Shown in pieces: positions 34,367-41,743 of a stretch of 64,000 nt of DNA; within the stretch, counting starts at the first letter, position 1, and the number at the start of each line of letters is the position of its first letter. Position numbers and translations under genes: made by a program. The notes beneath the pieces were generated by a model, which worked only from the letters and a program-made list of their open reading frames with translations, made no database searches and was not told where the DNA came from. This stretch comes from Streptomyces sp. HD. Lineage in GTDB: Bacteria > Actinomycetota > Actinomycetes > Streptomycetales > Streptomycetaceae. The stretch spans positions 116,953-180,952 of the forward strand of contig NZ_JAQMYP010000014.1 in assembly GCF_028369295.1 (NCBI RefSeq). The letters are read 5' to 3'.

Positions 34367-34380
34367 GTTTCACGTGAAAC
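34367..34380. promoter_or_regulatory. parS site 10
   Basis: Exact GTTTCACGTGAAAC, one base after the trxA stop and one base before the trxA terminator. Confidence 0.95.
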
Positions 34381-34381
34381 A

Positions 34382-34415
34382 CGAATGGGCCAACCCCAGA
34401 GGGTTGGCCCATTCG
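34382..34415. terminator. Terminator between trxA and the GNAT gene
   Basis: CGAATGGGCCAACCC (34382-34396) pairs perfectly with GGGTTGGCCCATTCG (34401-34415) around a 4-base loop, between convergent genes. Confidence 0.9.
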
Positions 34416-34435
34416 CTTTAGAGCGACAGCGTGCC

Positions 34436-35053
34436 TCAGAGAGGTCTCAGCGCCGGTTCCTTCTGTACAGCCCCCAGCAGCCGGTCGATCGCCATCTCCA
34501 CGTCTTCCTTCCACGACAGCGTCGTTCGCAGCTCCAGTCGCAGACGCGGAGAGGTGGGGTGCGGGCGAACCGTCTTGAAGCCCACGGCCAGGAGATGATC
34601 CGCGGGCAGCACACACGCCGGCTCTTTCCAACGAGCGTCGCCGAAGGCCTCGATCGCTTTGAAGCCGCGCCGCAGCAGATCCTTGGCGACCGTCTGCACC
34701 ATCACCCGCCCCAGTCCCTGACCCTGGTAGCCCGGCATGATGAACGCGGTCATCAGCTGCACCGCGTCCGGCGACACGGGGCTCGTGGGGAACGCCGTCG
34801 AGCGGGGCACGTAAGCCGGGGGCGCGTACAGCACGTAGCCCACCGGTACATCGTCGACGTAGACGACCCGGCCGCAGGAGCCCCAGTCCAACAGGACAGC
34901 GGAGATCCAGGCTTCCTTCTCCAGGGCGGGTGTCCCCGCTCTTACCGAGGCTTCACCGCTGACCGGGTCCAACTCCCAGAAGACACACGCGCGGCAGCGC
35001 TTGGGAAGGTCCGGAAGGTTGTCCAGCGTGAGCGGTACGAGCCGACGCCCCAT
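34436..35053 (-). CDS. GNAT family N-acetyltransferase
   Basis: A 205-residue protein. The acetyl-CoA binding loop reads PGYQGQGLGRVMVQTVAK at about residues 100-117. N-terminal CRACVFWELD and the motif ACVLPADHLLAVGFK are typical of a Streptomyces GNAT found between trxA and parB; the mycobacterial Rv3916 region is comparable in place. Substrate unknown. The ATG at 35053 is the first good start. Confidence 0.82.
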   Translation of the reverse strand: MGRRLVPLTLDNLPDLPKRCRACVFWELDPVSGEASVRAGTPALEKEAWISAVLLDWGSCGRVVYVDDVPVGYVLYAPPAYVPRSTAFPTSPVSPDAVQLMTAFIMPGYQGQGLGRVMVQTVAKDLLRRGFKAIEAFGDARWKEPACVLPADHLLAVGFKTVRPHPTSPRLRLELRTTLSWKEDVEMAIDRLLGAVQKEPALRPL

Positions 35054-35375
35054 GAAGGCTGTTCCTCGCTTCCTTCGCCCGCGGCATCACGAGCGGCTGT
35101 CAGGGCGCTGCGTTCCCTGAGCAGGCTGCCGACGAATCCGCCGACCGCGCCCAGCCCAAGACCCGCGCTCACCAGTCCGGTGCGGCTCACCGTTCGCATG
35201 GCCCCCGCCTCCCCTAAGAGGTCTGCCAGGTAGATGCGCCATACCCGAACGCATCGTATCCACGATGTGATTCCATCGATACCGCCAGGAAGCAAAGAGC
35301 GGGCCGTGTCCGGACACACCGGACACGACCCGCGTGGCGATGAGGCCGGGAAGTATCTCCCGGACCCACCAGGGC
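35054..35375. other. Gap between the GNAT gene and parB
   Basis: This 322-bp gap contains the parB terminator at 35300-35332. An 85-residue open frame (34942-35199, minus) starting MRTVSRTGLVSAGLGLGAVG has one hydrophobic stretch but runs into the GNAT gene in another frame; I do not call it. Confidence 0.5.
35300..35332 (-). terminator. parAB terminator
   Basis: CGGGCCGTGTCCGG (35300-35313) pairs with CCGGACACGACCCG (35319-35332) with one mismatch and a 5-base loop, 44 bases downstream of parB. Confidence 0.75.
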
Positions 35376-36473
35376 TCAGTCCTCGAATTCCTCGGCGTCA
35401 GCCTCCAGAAGGCTCTGCTGGAGGGCCAGCTTCTCGCCGGGAGCGAGTGTGCTGAGGATCCGCTCAAGGTCGTCCGGAGAGGCGAACTCGACGGTGATCT
35501 TGCCCTTCTTCTGCCCCAGCTCGACCTTCACTCGCGTCTCGAAGCGATCCGAGAGCCGGGTGGCGAGGTCGGACAGCGCCGGGGAGGGAACAGAGCCGGC
35601 CCGCGGCCCCCTGGAGCGCTGGGTCTTCTGCGGGCGTGAGCCCATCAGGGTCACGATCTCTTCCACTGACCGGACCGACAGCCCCTCGGCCACCACGCGG
35701 TAGGCCAGCCGCTCCTGCTCCTCCGGGTCTTCGACGGAGAGGAGCGCCCGCGCATGTCCGGCGGAGAGGACACCGGCGGCCACCCGGTTCTGGACCTTGG
35801 GCGAGAGCTTCAGCAGACGCAGAGTGTTGGAGACCTGCGGCCGGGAACGCCCAATGCGGTCCGCCAGCTGGTCGTGCGTGCAGTTGAAGTCCTTCAGCAG
35901 TTGATCGTAGGCAGCGGCCTCTTCGATCGGGTTCAGCTGAGCGCGGTGCAGGTTCTCCAAGAGCGCGTCCAGGAGAAGCTTCTCGTCGTCCGTGGCCCGC
36001 ACGATCGCCGGGATCGCGTCGAGCCCGGCCTCGCGGCAGGCCCTCCAGCGACGCTCACCCATGATGAGTTCGTAGCGGGCGGGACCGACCTGTCGTACGA
36101 CGACGGGCTGGAGGAGACCGACCTCCTGGATGGAGGTGACCAGCTCCTGCAACGCATCCTCGTCGAAGACCTCACGCGGCTGGCGCGGGTTCGGCGTGAT
36201 GGTGTCGAGAGGGATCTCGGCGAAGTGGGCGCCCATGGGAGGGGCAGGAACCTCCGCGCCTCCGATCGGCGAGAGCTCCTCGGTTTCACGTGAAACAGGC
36301 GGCAGCGTGGCCACCTTCGCCGCGGCCACCCCGCGGTCGTTCAGCAGCGGCACAGCTGCCGGGGACGCGGAAGCAGCGTTCCCCACCCCAGGCGAAGCCA
36401 CTGTCGCCTCTGTCGCCGCTGCAGGGATCAGTGCGCCTAGACCACGGCCCAAACCCCTCCGTCGCTCGCTCAC
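35376..36473 (-). CDS. parB: Chromosome-partitioning protein ParB
   Basis: A 365-residue ParB. The N-terminal CTPase core contains PNPRQPREVF and GERRWRACREAG (GERRxR motif that contacts CTP). The helix-turn-helix for parS follows (LADRIGRSRPQVSNTLRLL), and then the C-terminal dimerisation region (EKLALQQSLLEADAEEFED). It loads at parS and forms the segrosome that arranges chromosomes in sporulating hyphae. It starts at GTG overlapping the parA stop by 4 bases. parS site 11 lies inside its 5' part. Confidence 0.97.
   Translation of the reverse strand: MSERRRGLGRGLGALIPAAATEATVASPGVGNAASASPAAVPLLNDRGVAAAKVATLPPVSRETEELSPIGGAEVPAPPMGAHFAEIPLDTITPNPRQPREVFDEDALQELVTSIQEVGLLQPVVVRQVGPARYELIMGERRWRACREAGLDAIPAIVRATDDEKLLLDALLENLHRAQLNPIEEAAAYDQLLKDFNCTHDQLADRIGRSRPQVSNTLRLLKLSPKVQNRVAAGVLSAGHARALLSVEDPEEQERLAYRVVAEGLSVRSVEEIVTLMGSRPQKTQRSRGPRAGSVPSPALSDLATRLSDRFETRVKVELGQKKGKITVEFASPDDLERILSTLAPGEKLALQQSLLEADAEEFED
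36283..36296. promoter_or_regulatory. parS site 11, inside parB
   Basis: Exact GTTTCACGTGAAAC within parB, translated as VSRET in the N-terminal linker before the CTPase core. ParB may therefore bind its own gene. Confidence 0.95.
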
Positions 36474-37465
36474 TGGATCCCCTCCACCATGCTCGGGTTG
36501 CTCTGGGCGCCGATATGGGCATGCGTCGGGTCGTAACTGACACCGACACCCTTCAGCGCGATTTCTCGTGCCGCCTCAAGATAGGACAGGGCACCGCTCG
36601 ACCCCGGATCGTAGGTCAGCACCGTCTGTCCATAGCTCGGCGCCTCGGAGATACGGACCGAGCGGGGAATGCTCGTTCGCAGCACCTCCTCGCCGAAGTG
36701 GCTGCGCACCTCGTCCGCGACCTGAGACGCGAGACGCGTTCGGCCGTCGTACATGGTGAGCAGGATCGTCGATACATGCAGCGAGGGGTTGAGATGCCCC
36801 CGCACCAGATCGACGTTGCGCAGCAGCTGCCCCAGGCCCTCCAGCGCGTAGTACTCGCACTGGATCGGGATCAGGACCTCCTGGCCGGCCACCAGCGCAT
36901 TGACGGTCAGCAGGCCGAGCGAGGGCGGACAGTCGATGAGGATGTAGTCCAGCGGCTGCTCGTAGGCCTGGATCGCCCGCTGCAACCGGCTCTCGCGTGC
37001 CACCAGAGACACCAGCTCGATCTCCGCACCGGCGAGATCGATCGTGGCGGGGGCGCAGAAGAGACCCTCGACATCCGGGACCGGCTGGACGACTTCCGAG
37101 AGCGGCCTGCTCTCGACCAACACGTCATAGATGGAAGGAACTTCCGCGTGATGGTCGATCCCCAAGGCAGTGGACGCGTTGCCCTGCGGGTCGAGATCGA
37201 TGACCAGCACACGGCCACCATGAAGGGCCAATGACGCGGCAAGGTTGACGGTCGTCGTCGTCTTGCCCACGCCCCCCTTCTGGTTGGCGACCACCATGAC
37301 ACGGGTCTGCTCGGGCCGCGGCAGGCCCTCGCCGGCGCGGCCTAGAGCCTCCACCGCCAGTTGGGCAGCACGACCGATGGGAGTGTCGTCCATCGGGGGC
37401 GGTGTTTCACGTGAAACATCCTCCCCCATCGACTCGGTACGGGGACCGGGGACCGGATCGGTCAT
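36470..37465 (-). CDS. parA: Chromosome-partitioning ATPase ParA
   Basis: A 331-residue Walker-type ATPase. KGGVGKTTTTVNLAA is the deviant Walker A; the Asp/Gln switch lies at LDPQGNAS and Walker B at DYILIDCPPS. It moves along hyphae and positions ParB complexes. The start is uncertain: the ATG at 37465 is chosen because third-position GC falls upstream of it and DnaA boxes occupy 37580-37606. An ATG at 37543 would add 26 residues; an ATG at 37747 would translate parS itself. parS site 12 encodes VSRET in the N-terminal linker. Confidence 0.95.
   Translation of the reverse strand: MTDPVPGPRTESMGEDVSRETPPPMDDTPIGRAAQLAVEALGRAGEGLPRPEQTRVMVVANQKGGVGKTTTTVNLAASLALHGGRVLVIDLDPQGNASTALGIDHHAEVPSIYDVLVESRPLSEVVQPVPDVEGLFCAPATIDLAGAEIELVSLVARESRLQRAIQAYEQPLDYILIDCPPSLGLLTVNALVAGQEVLIPIQCEYYALEGLGQLLRNVDLVRGHLNPSLHVSTILLTMYDGRTRLASQVADEVRSHFGEEVLRTSIPRSVRISEAPSYGQTVLTYDPGSSGALSYLEAAREIALKGVGVSYDPTHAHIGAQSNPSMVEGIQ
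37404..37417. promoter_or_regulatory. parS site 12, inside parA
   Basis: Exact GTTTCACGTGAAAC within the 5' part of parA, translated as VSRET. Confidence 0.95.
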
Positions 37466-37579
37466 CGGTCCCGCGATGTTGGCGTCGGACCGCAAGGATT
37501 CACTCTCCTCGACTTCAGGCTCGCAATGAACAGAGCCTCCCATGCCTTCGGGGTGGTGAACCAGTGAGGCCTGTTGTTC

Positions 37580-37606
37580 TGTGGAGAAATCCACCTCTGT
37601 GGACAA
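37580..37606. promoter_or_regulatory. DnaA boxes upstream of parAB
   Basis: TGTGGACAA (37598-37606), the exact complement of TTGTCCACA, and TGTGGAGAA (37580-37588, one mismatch) lie 115-141 bases upstream of the preferred parA start. Both face the same way. Region 37466-37838 otherwise holds only parS site 13 and the presumed parAB promoters. Confidence 0.6.
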
Positions 37607-37731
37607 CTCCGTGCCCCGCAAGGGGGACGGAGTGTCATCGGGAGGCCCCTCTCCTAGAGAACCTAGGGGCTTTCGGTCGCGAGGTTCGGCGGCGCGGCCG
37701 CGACTGATGATGCCGTGCAGCAGTGAGCGAC

Positions 37732-37745
37732 GTTTCACGTGAAAC
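37732..37745. promoter_or_regulatory. parS site 13
   Basis: Exact GTTTCACGTGAAAC between rsmG and parA. It is the parS nearest to oriC in the window, about 6 kb away. Confidence 0.95.
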
Positions 37746-37838
37746 ACGATGCACAGCGGCCCTGGCTGAACTGCCGCGACACTCCGGCACGCATAGGTTT
37801 GGCAGCTTGTGTGGAGTACGTCTCGTCGTCAGGACGGA

Positions 37839-38555
37839 TCAGCGTCGGCGGCGTGCCCGCCCCGTGCGAGCCGCCTTGGCTCGCTTCGCCGCGAAGCGCA
37901 CACCGCCGGGGCTCTCGCCCACCTCGACCCGCACGACCGTCGACAGAGGATCCACCACGCCCTCGCCGACATGGAGGATCGAGGTCTCGACAGCGCCGAG
38001 CTTGCTCAGAGCGGTGGATGCGCTCTTCAGCTCCTCCTCGGCGGTGTCTCCCTTGAGAGCGAGCATCTCGCCATAGGGGCGCAGCAGCGGGATGCCCCAG
38101 GTGGCCAGCCGGTCCAGCGGGGCCACCGCACGCGCGGTCACGACATGCACCGGCGGCAGCTTCCCCATGACTTCCTCGGCACGCCCTCTCACCACGGTCA
38201 CATGGTCCAGCCCCAGCAGCTCCACGACCTCCGTCAGGAAGTTCGTACGCCTCAGCAAGGGCTCCAACAGCGTGATCTTCAAGTCCTCCCTGACAAGCGC
38301 CAGGGGAATGCCGGGCAGGCCGGCACCCGAGCCCACATCGCACACCATCACACTCTCGGGAACGACCTCGGAGAGCACCGCACAGTTCAGCAGATGCCGC
38401 TCCCACAGGCGGGGCACCTCACGCGGGCCGATCAGACCGCGCTGTACACCTGCCTCGGCGAGCAGTTCGGCGTACCGGACCGCATCAGCGAAGCGATCGC
38501 CGAACACCTCACGTGCCTGCTCAGGAGCAGGGGGAAGCTCCGCTGCCTCCGTCAC
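37839..38555 (-). CDS. rsmG: 16S rRNA m7G527 methyltransferase RsmG
   Basis: A 238-residue SAM-dependent methyltransferase with CDVGSGAGLPGIPLA as motif I, modifying G527 in the 530 loop of 16S rRNA. Loss of this enzyme gives low-level streptomycin resistance in Streptomyces. The C-terminal tail is basic (FAAKRAKAARTGRARRRR). The GTG at 38555 (TEAAELPPAPEQA) is favoured over an ATG 33 bases upstream, because that extension is not conserved in related proteins I recall. Confidence 0.95.
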   Translation of the reverse strand: MTEAAELPPAPEQAREVFGDRFADAVRYAELLAEAGVQRGLIGPREVPRLWERHLLNCAVLSEVVPESVMVCDVGSGAGLPGIPLALVREDLKITLLEPLLRRTNFLTEVVELLGLDHVTVVRGRAEEVMGKLPPVHVVTARAVAPLDRLATWGIPLLRPYGEMLALKGDTAEEELKSASTALSKLGAVETSILHVGEGVVDPLSTVVRVEVGESPGGVRFAAKRAKAARTGRARRRR

Positions 38556-38634
38556 GGGGGACCGTCCTTCCGTACCGCGCCGACGCACCGGGCGCCGACG
38601 TCAGAACCACCAGAACTATCAGGCTGACAAAGTT

Positions 38635-38662
38635 CGGCCCCGCCTGCGGGCAGACGGGGCCG
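38635..38662 (-). terminator. Hairpin after jag
   Basis: CGGCCCCG (38635-38642) and CGGGGCCG (38655-38662) form an 8-bp stem with a 12-base loop, 18 bases past the jag stop. It may reduce read-through into rsmG. Confidence 0.55.
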
Positions 38663-38680
38663 GGAGAACGTACGAGCCGA

Positions 38681-39193
38681 TCAGGCGGGAAGCACAACGA
38701 CGAACCGCTGCGGTTCCTCGCCCTCCGACTCGCTACGCAGCCCCGCGGCCTTGACCGCGTCGTGCACGACTTTGCGCTCGAACGGCGTCATCGGCTTCAG
38801 CTTCACAGGCTCACCGGAGCTCTTCACCTCGGCGGCGGCCTTGGCACCCAGCTCGGAGAGCTCGGCACGCTTCTTGGCCCGGTAGCCCGCGATGTCCAGC
38901 ATCAGCCGGCTGCGGTCCCCGGTCTCCCGATGCACCGCCAGGCGCGTGAGCTCCTGGAGCGCCTCCAGCACCTCGCCGTCCCGCCCGACCAGCTTCTGCA
39001 GGTCTCGGCCGCCCGCGTCGCTGATGATCGAGACAGCGGCGCGATCGGCCTCGACGTCCATGTCGATGTCGCCGTCGAGATCGGCGATGTCGAGCAGACC
39101 TTCGAGGTAGTCCGCCGCGATCTCGCCTTCCTGCTCCAGGCGAGTCAGGGTGTCTACACCCTCGGCAGCGGCGGAGGTGGTGCCTTCCGTCAC
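38681..39193 (-). CDS. jag: KH/R3H RNA-binding protein Jag (KhpB)
   Basis: A 170-residue protein. A KH-like domain spans about 30-95 (ISDAGGRDLQKLVGRDGEVL) and an R3H domain spans about 100-165, with the basic stretch MTPFERKVVHDAVK. The N-terminal Jag-N domain of Firmicutes is missing, as is usual in actinobacteria. Partner of KhpA in post-transcriptional control of cell elongation in other bacteria. It lies 15 bases after yidC in the leftward operon. Confidence 0.93.
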   Translation of the reverse strand: MTEGTTSAAAEGVDTLTRLEQEGEIAADYLEGLLDIADLDGDIDMDVEADRAAVSIISDAGGRDLQKLVGRDGEVLEALQELTRLAVHRETGDRSRLMLDIAGYRAKKRAELSELGAKAAAEVKSSGEPVKLKPMTPFERKVVHDAVKAAGLRSESEGEEPQRFVVVLPA

Positions 39194-39208
39194 GGGATGG
39201 GCTCCTTC

Positions 39209-40477
39209 TTACTTCTTGGACGGGGACTTGGGGCGCTGCGGGCCGCCCTTGCGCTGCCCGGACTGGGCCTTGCTGCGGCCACCGCTGCCGGGCTTCTGCG
39301 CGGTCTTCTTGGCAGCTCCAGGCTTGGCGTCCTCGGGCTCCTCGGACTTCTCCAGCGACATCGGCTCGTCGGCAGCCTTCGAGGTGCCGGACTGACGCTG
39401 GGCCTTGGACTGCCGCTTGGGCTGCTGCCGCTTGGGAGTCGCGGCGGTGGTCGGCGTACCGTCCTCGGCCACGGTGGCGACGGCGCCCTCGCTCTTCACC
39501 ACGGTGCCATCGGCCTGCGCGGCGAGACCGGCCTTGCTCAGGCCGTTGATGAACTTGCGCTCGTGCTCGTTGCGGTCGCGGCCCTTGGCGACGATGGCCT
39601 TGACGATGGCGCGCTCGCCACGGCTGCGGGTCTTGCCGTGGTTCGTGACGTGCTTGGTCAAGCGCTCCAGGTAGGCGGCCTGCGCCTTGGAACCCGGGGT
39701 CGGGTTGTTGTGGATCACGTACATCTGCTGGCCCATGGTCCACACGTTGGTGGTCAGCCAGTAGACGAGGACACCGACCGGGAAGTTGATGCCGAAGACG
39801 GCGAACATGACCGGGAAGACGTACATCAGCATCTTCTGCTGCTGCATGAACGGCGTCTTCACCGTGGTGTCGACGTTCTTCGTCATCAGCTGACGCTGCG
39901 TGTAGAACTGCGACGCCGACATCAGGACGATCATGACCGCGGTGACGATGCGGACGGTGGTCAGCGAGGCGTTGAGCGCGGCGACATCGGCAGCGCTGTC
40001 GGTGAACTTCGCGGCCAACGGGGCCCCGAAGATATGCGCCTCCTGCGCACTCTTCAGCAAGCTCTCGTTGATGACACCGATGGTGTCGTTGTTCGCGATG
40101 CTGTTGAGCACGTGGTACAGGGCGAAGAAGAACGGTGACTGCGCCAGGATGGGAAGGCACGAGGAGAGCGGGTTGGTGCCCGTCTCCTTGTACAGCTTCA
40201 TCATCTCTTCGGACTGACGCTGCTTGTCGTTCTTGTAGCGCTCCTGGATCTTCTTCATCTCAGGCTGGAGCGTCTGCATCGCCCGCGTCGCCTTGATCTG
40301 CTTCACGAAGAGCGGGATCAGGCAGATACGGATCAGAATCACCAGGGACACGATGGACAGGCCCCAGGCCCACCCGGTGTCGGGGCCGAAGATGGCGCCG
40401 TACACCGTGTGGAACTGGACGATGACCCAGGAGACAGGTGTCGTGATGAAGCTGAAGAGGCTGGCAATCGTGTCCAC
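39209..40477 (-). CDS. yidC: Membrane protein insertase YidC
   Basis: A 422-residue insertase. About five membrane segments lie between residues 3 and 260 (WGLSIVSLVILIRICLIPLF with the conserved Arg in the hydrophilic groove). No periplasmic P1 domain is present, and a very basic Lys/Gln/Arg-rich tail of about 130 residues for ribosome contact ends GGPQRPKSPSKK. It inserts small membrane proteins with or after SecYEG. It lies 3 bases after yidD. Confidence 0.96.
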   Translation of the reverse strand: MDTIASLFSFITTPVSWVIVQFHTVYGAIFGPDTGWAWGLSIVSLVILIRICLIPLFVKQIKATRAMQTLQPEMKKIQERYKNDKQRQSEEMMKLYKETGTNPLSSCLPILAQSPFFFALYHVLNSIANNDTIGVINESLLKSAQEAHIFGAPLAAKFTDSAADVAALNASLTTVRIVTAVMIVLMSASQFYTQRQLMTKNVDTTVKTPFMQQQKMLMYVFPVMFAVFGINFPVGVLVYWLTTNVWTMGQQMYVIHNNPTPGSKAQAAYLERLTKHVTNHGKTRSRGERAIVKAIVAKGRDRNEHERKFINGLSKAGLAAQADGTVVKSEGAVATVAEDGTPTTAATPKRQQPKRQSKAQRQSGTSKAADEPMSLEKSEEPEDAKPGAAKKTAQKPGSGGRSKAQSGQRKGGPQRPKSPSKK

Positions 40478-40480
40478 TAA

Positions 40481-40834
40481 TCATGCTCCTTGGGCATGGG
40501 ACGGTGTCTCTGCGGCCGGGCTCGAAGGACTATGTCCTTCGGTGGCCGTTTCGGCGGCGGAGGGCCCGCCCTTGCGTGCGCGCCACGCGTTGCGCAGCAT
40601 CTCGTGCCACCGCGGGCGCTTGCGCGGCGGGACATGGTCCACACCGCCCAGCGACCACGGGTTGCACCGCAGGATGCGCCAGGCAGTGAGCGCCGTGCCC
40701 TTGATCGCACCGTGCCGGTCGACGGCCGTATAGCCGTAGTGCGAACACGACGGGTAGTACTTGCACACCGGCCCGAGCAGCGGACTGATCGTCCACTGGT
40801 ACAGCTTGATCAGAGCCAGCAGTGGGTACTTCAT
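40481..40834 (-). CDS. yidD: Membrane protein insertion efficiency factor YidD
   Basis: A 117-residue protein with the YidD core: LLALIKLYQWTISPLLGP, YYPSCSHYGYTAVDRHG and RILRCNPWSLGGVDHVP. It is a small membrane-associated helper of YidC. A Ser/Pro/Ala tail of 30 residues is extra. It overlaps rnpA by 4 bases (ATGA). Confidence 0.95.
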   Translation of the reverse strand: MKYPLLALIKLYQWTISPLLGPVCKYYPSCSHYGYTAVDRHGAIKGTALTAWRILRCNPWSLGGVDHVPPRKRPRWHEMLRNAWRARKGGPSAAETATEGHSPSSPAAETPSHAQGA

Positions 40835-41202
40835 CGCGCGCCCCCTCCCAGCAGCCGCTGCAGAGCGGCATCCAGGTCTTGGGCCAGCTGTGCATGGTCG
40901 GCGTCGCCCGCACCGGGCAGCGCTCGTACGACTACCAGGCTACCGGGGGGCAGCCGGTCGACTCGGTCGCGCATCAGATGGCGAAGCCTGCGCTTCACCT
41001 TGTTGCGGACGACCGCGCCGCCCACTGCCTTGCTCACGACGAAACCCGCACGCGTCGGGGGAGCGCTCTCCCCAGGCGCGTGCGGGTCCGTGGCACCGCT
41101 ACGAAGGTGGACGACGAGGTGCTGGCGTCCTGCCCGGCGTCCTCGTCGTACCGCGGTCGCGAAGTCTTCGCGCCGCCTCAGCCGATGCTCGGTAGGCAGC
41201 AC
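40831..41202 (-). CDS. rnpA: RNase P protein component
   Basis: A 123-residue basic protein that supports the RNase P RNA in cutting tRNA 5' leaders. The RNR motif is RNKVKRRLRHLMRD; the N-terminal substrate-binding region is LRRREDFATAVRRGRRAG. It starts at GTG (41202), 21 bases after rpmH, and overlaps yidD. Confidence 0.95.
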   Translation of the reverse strand: MLPTEHRLRRREDFATAVRRGRRAGRQHLVVHLRSGATDPHAPGESAPPTRAGFVVSKAVGGAVVRNKVKRRLRHLMRDRVDRLPPGSLVVVRALPGAGDADHAQLAQDLDAALQRLLGGGAR

Positions 41203-41223
41203 GACGTCATGACCTGATCAGAA

Positions 41224-41361
41224 TCAGGCGGACAGGCTGGCGCGACCCTTGCTACGGCGGTTCGCGAGAATCGCGCGGCCGGCACGGGTACGCATCCGCA
41301 GGCGGAAGCCGTGGGTCTTCGCGCGACGACGGTTGTTCGGCTGGAAGGTGCGCTTGCTCAC
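41224..41361 (-). CDS. rpmH: 50S ribosomal protein L34
   Basis: A 45-residue L34 (MSKRTFQPNNRRRAKTHGFR...). It starts at GTG at 41361 and ends at the TGA 41224. It is the first gene of the leftward operon rpmH-rnpA-yidD-yidC-jag and is divergent from dnaA. It is the classic marker of the dnaA neighbourhood. Confidence 0.96.
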   Translation of the reverse strand: MSKRTFQPNNRRRAKTHGFRLRMRTRAGRAILANRRSKGRASLSA

Positions 41362-41743
41362 TCGGGGGCTCCAGAAATAAATCGGGGTTTGCGGGTGCCG
41401 TCCTGGCTGTCACCGTGCGCCCACGAGAAGCTCGCGTTACGCCCGAGTGCACCGCTTACCGATCACCTTTACGCGATCTGTGCCCATCGGAGGCAGGCGG
41501 CAGCAGCCATCGACAACTCGACCTGGTTACGGTACGCGCGGCTACGCCATCCGGTCAAACCAGGGGGCACGGGGAGACACTATCCACAGGCTGGGGACAA
41601 CAACTTGAACCGCACCCGCCGCCCTGACTACCGTGGCTGGACTCCAATTCGTTCCCTTGTCCCCTTGATTCTGGCTCCATCCGATTGAATCCCGACCCGT
41701 CCCACAATCACACGTTCGTGGGACCCGTGAGAGAGCGTGCCCT
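41362..41743. promoter_or_regulatory. Divergent rpmH-dnaA promoter region with DnaA boxes
   Basis: 382 bp without a gene. CTATCCACA (41580-41588) and TGGGGACAA (41592-41600) are two one-mismatch DnaA boxes in opposite orientation. Just downstream, TTGAAC (41605-41610) and TACCGT (41629-41634) with an 18-bp spacer form a plausible dnaA promoter. This fits the autorepression by DnaA described for Streptomyces. The rpmH promoter must lie in the left half. Confidence 0.7.

Noticed and set aside
34942..35199. 85-residue minus-strand frame starting MRTVSRTGL with one hydrophobic stretch
   Set aside because: It overlaps the GNAT gene by 112 bases in another frame, its C-terminal half is Arg/Ser-rich shadow-like sequence, and there is no clear ribosome binding site. 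A short conserved peptide in 35054-35199 cannot be excluded.
37466..37747. N-terminal extension of parA to the ATG at 37747
   Set aside because: The start lies in parS itself, the stretch has low third-position GC and contains DnaA boxes, so it reads as promoter.
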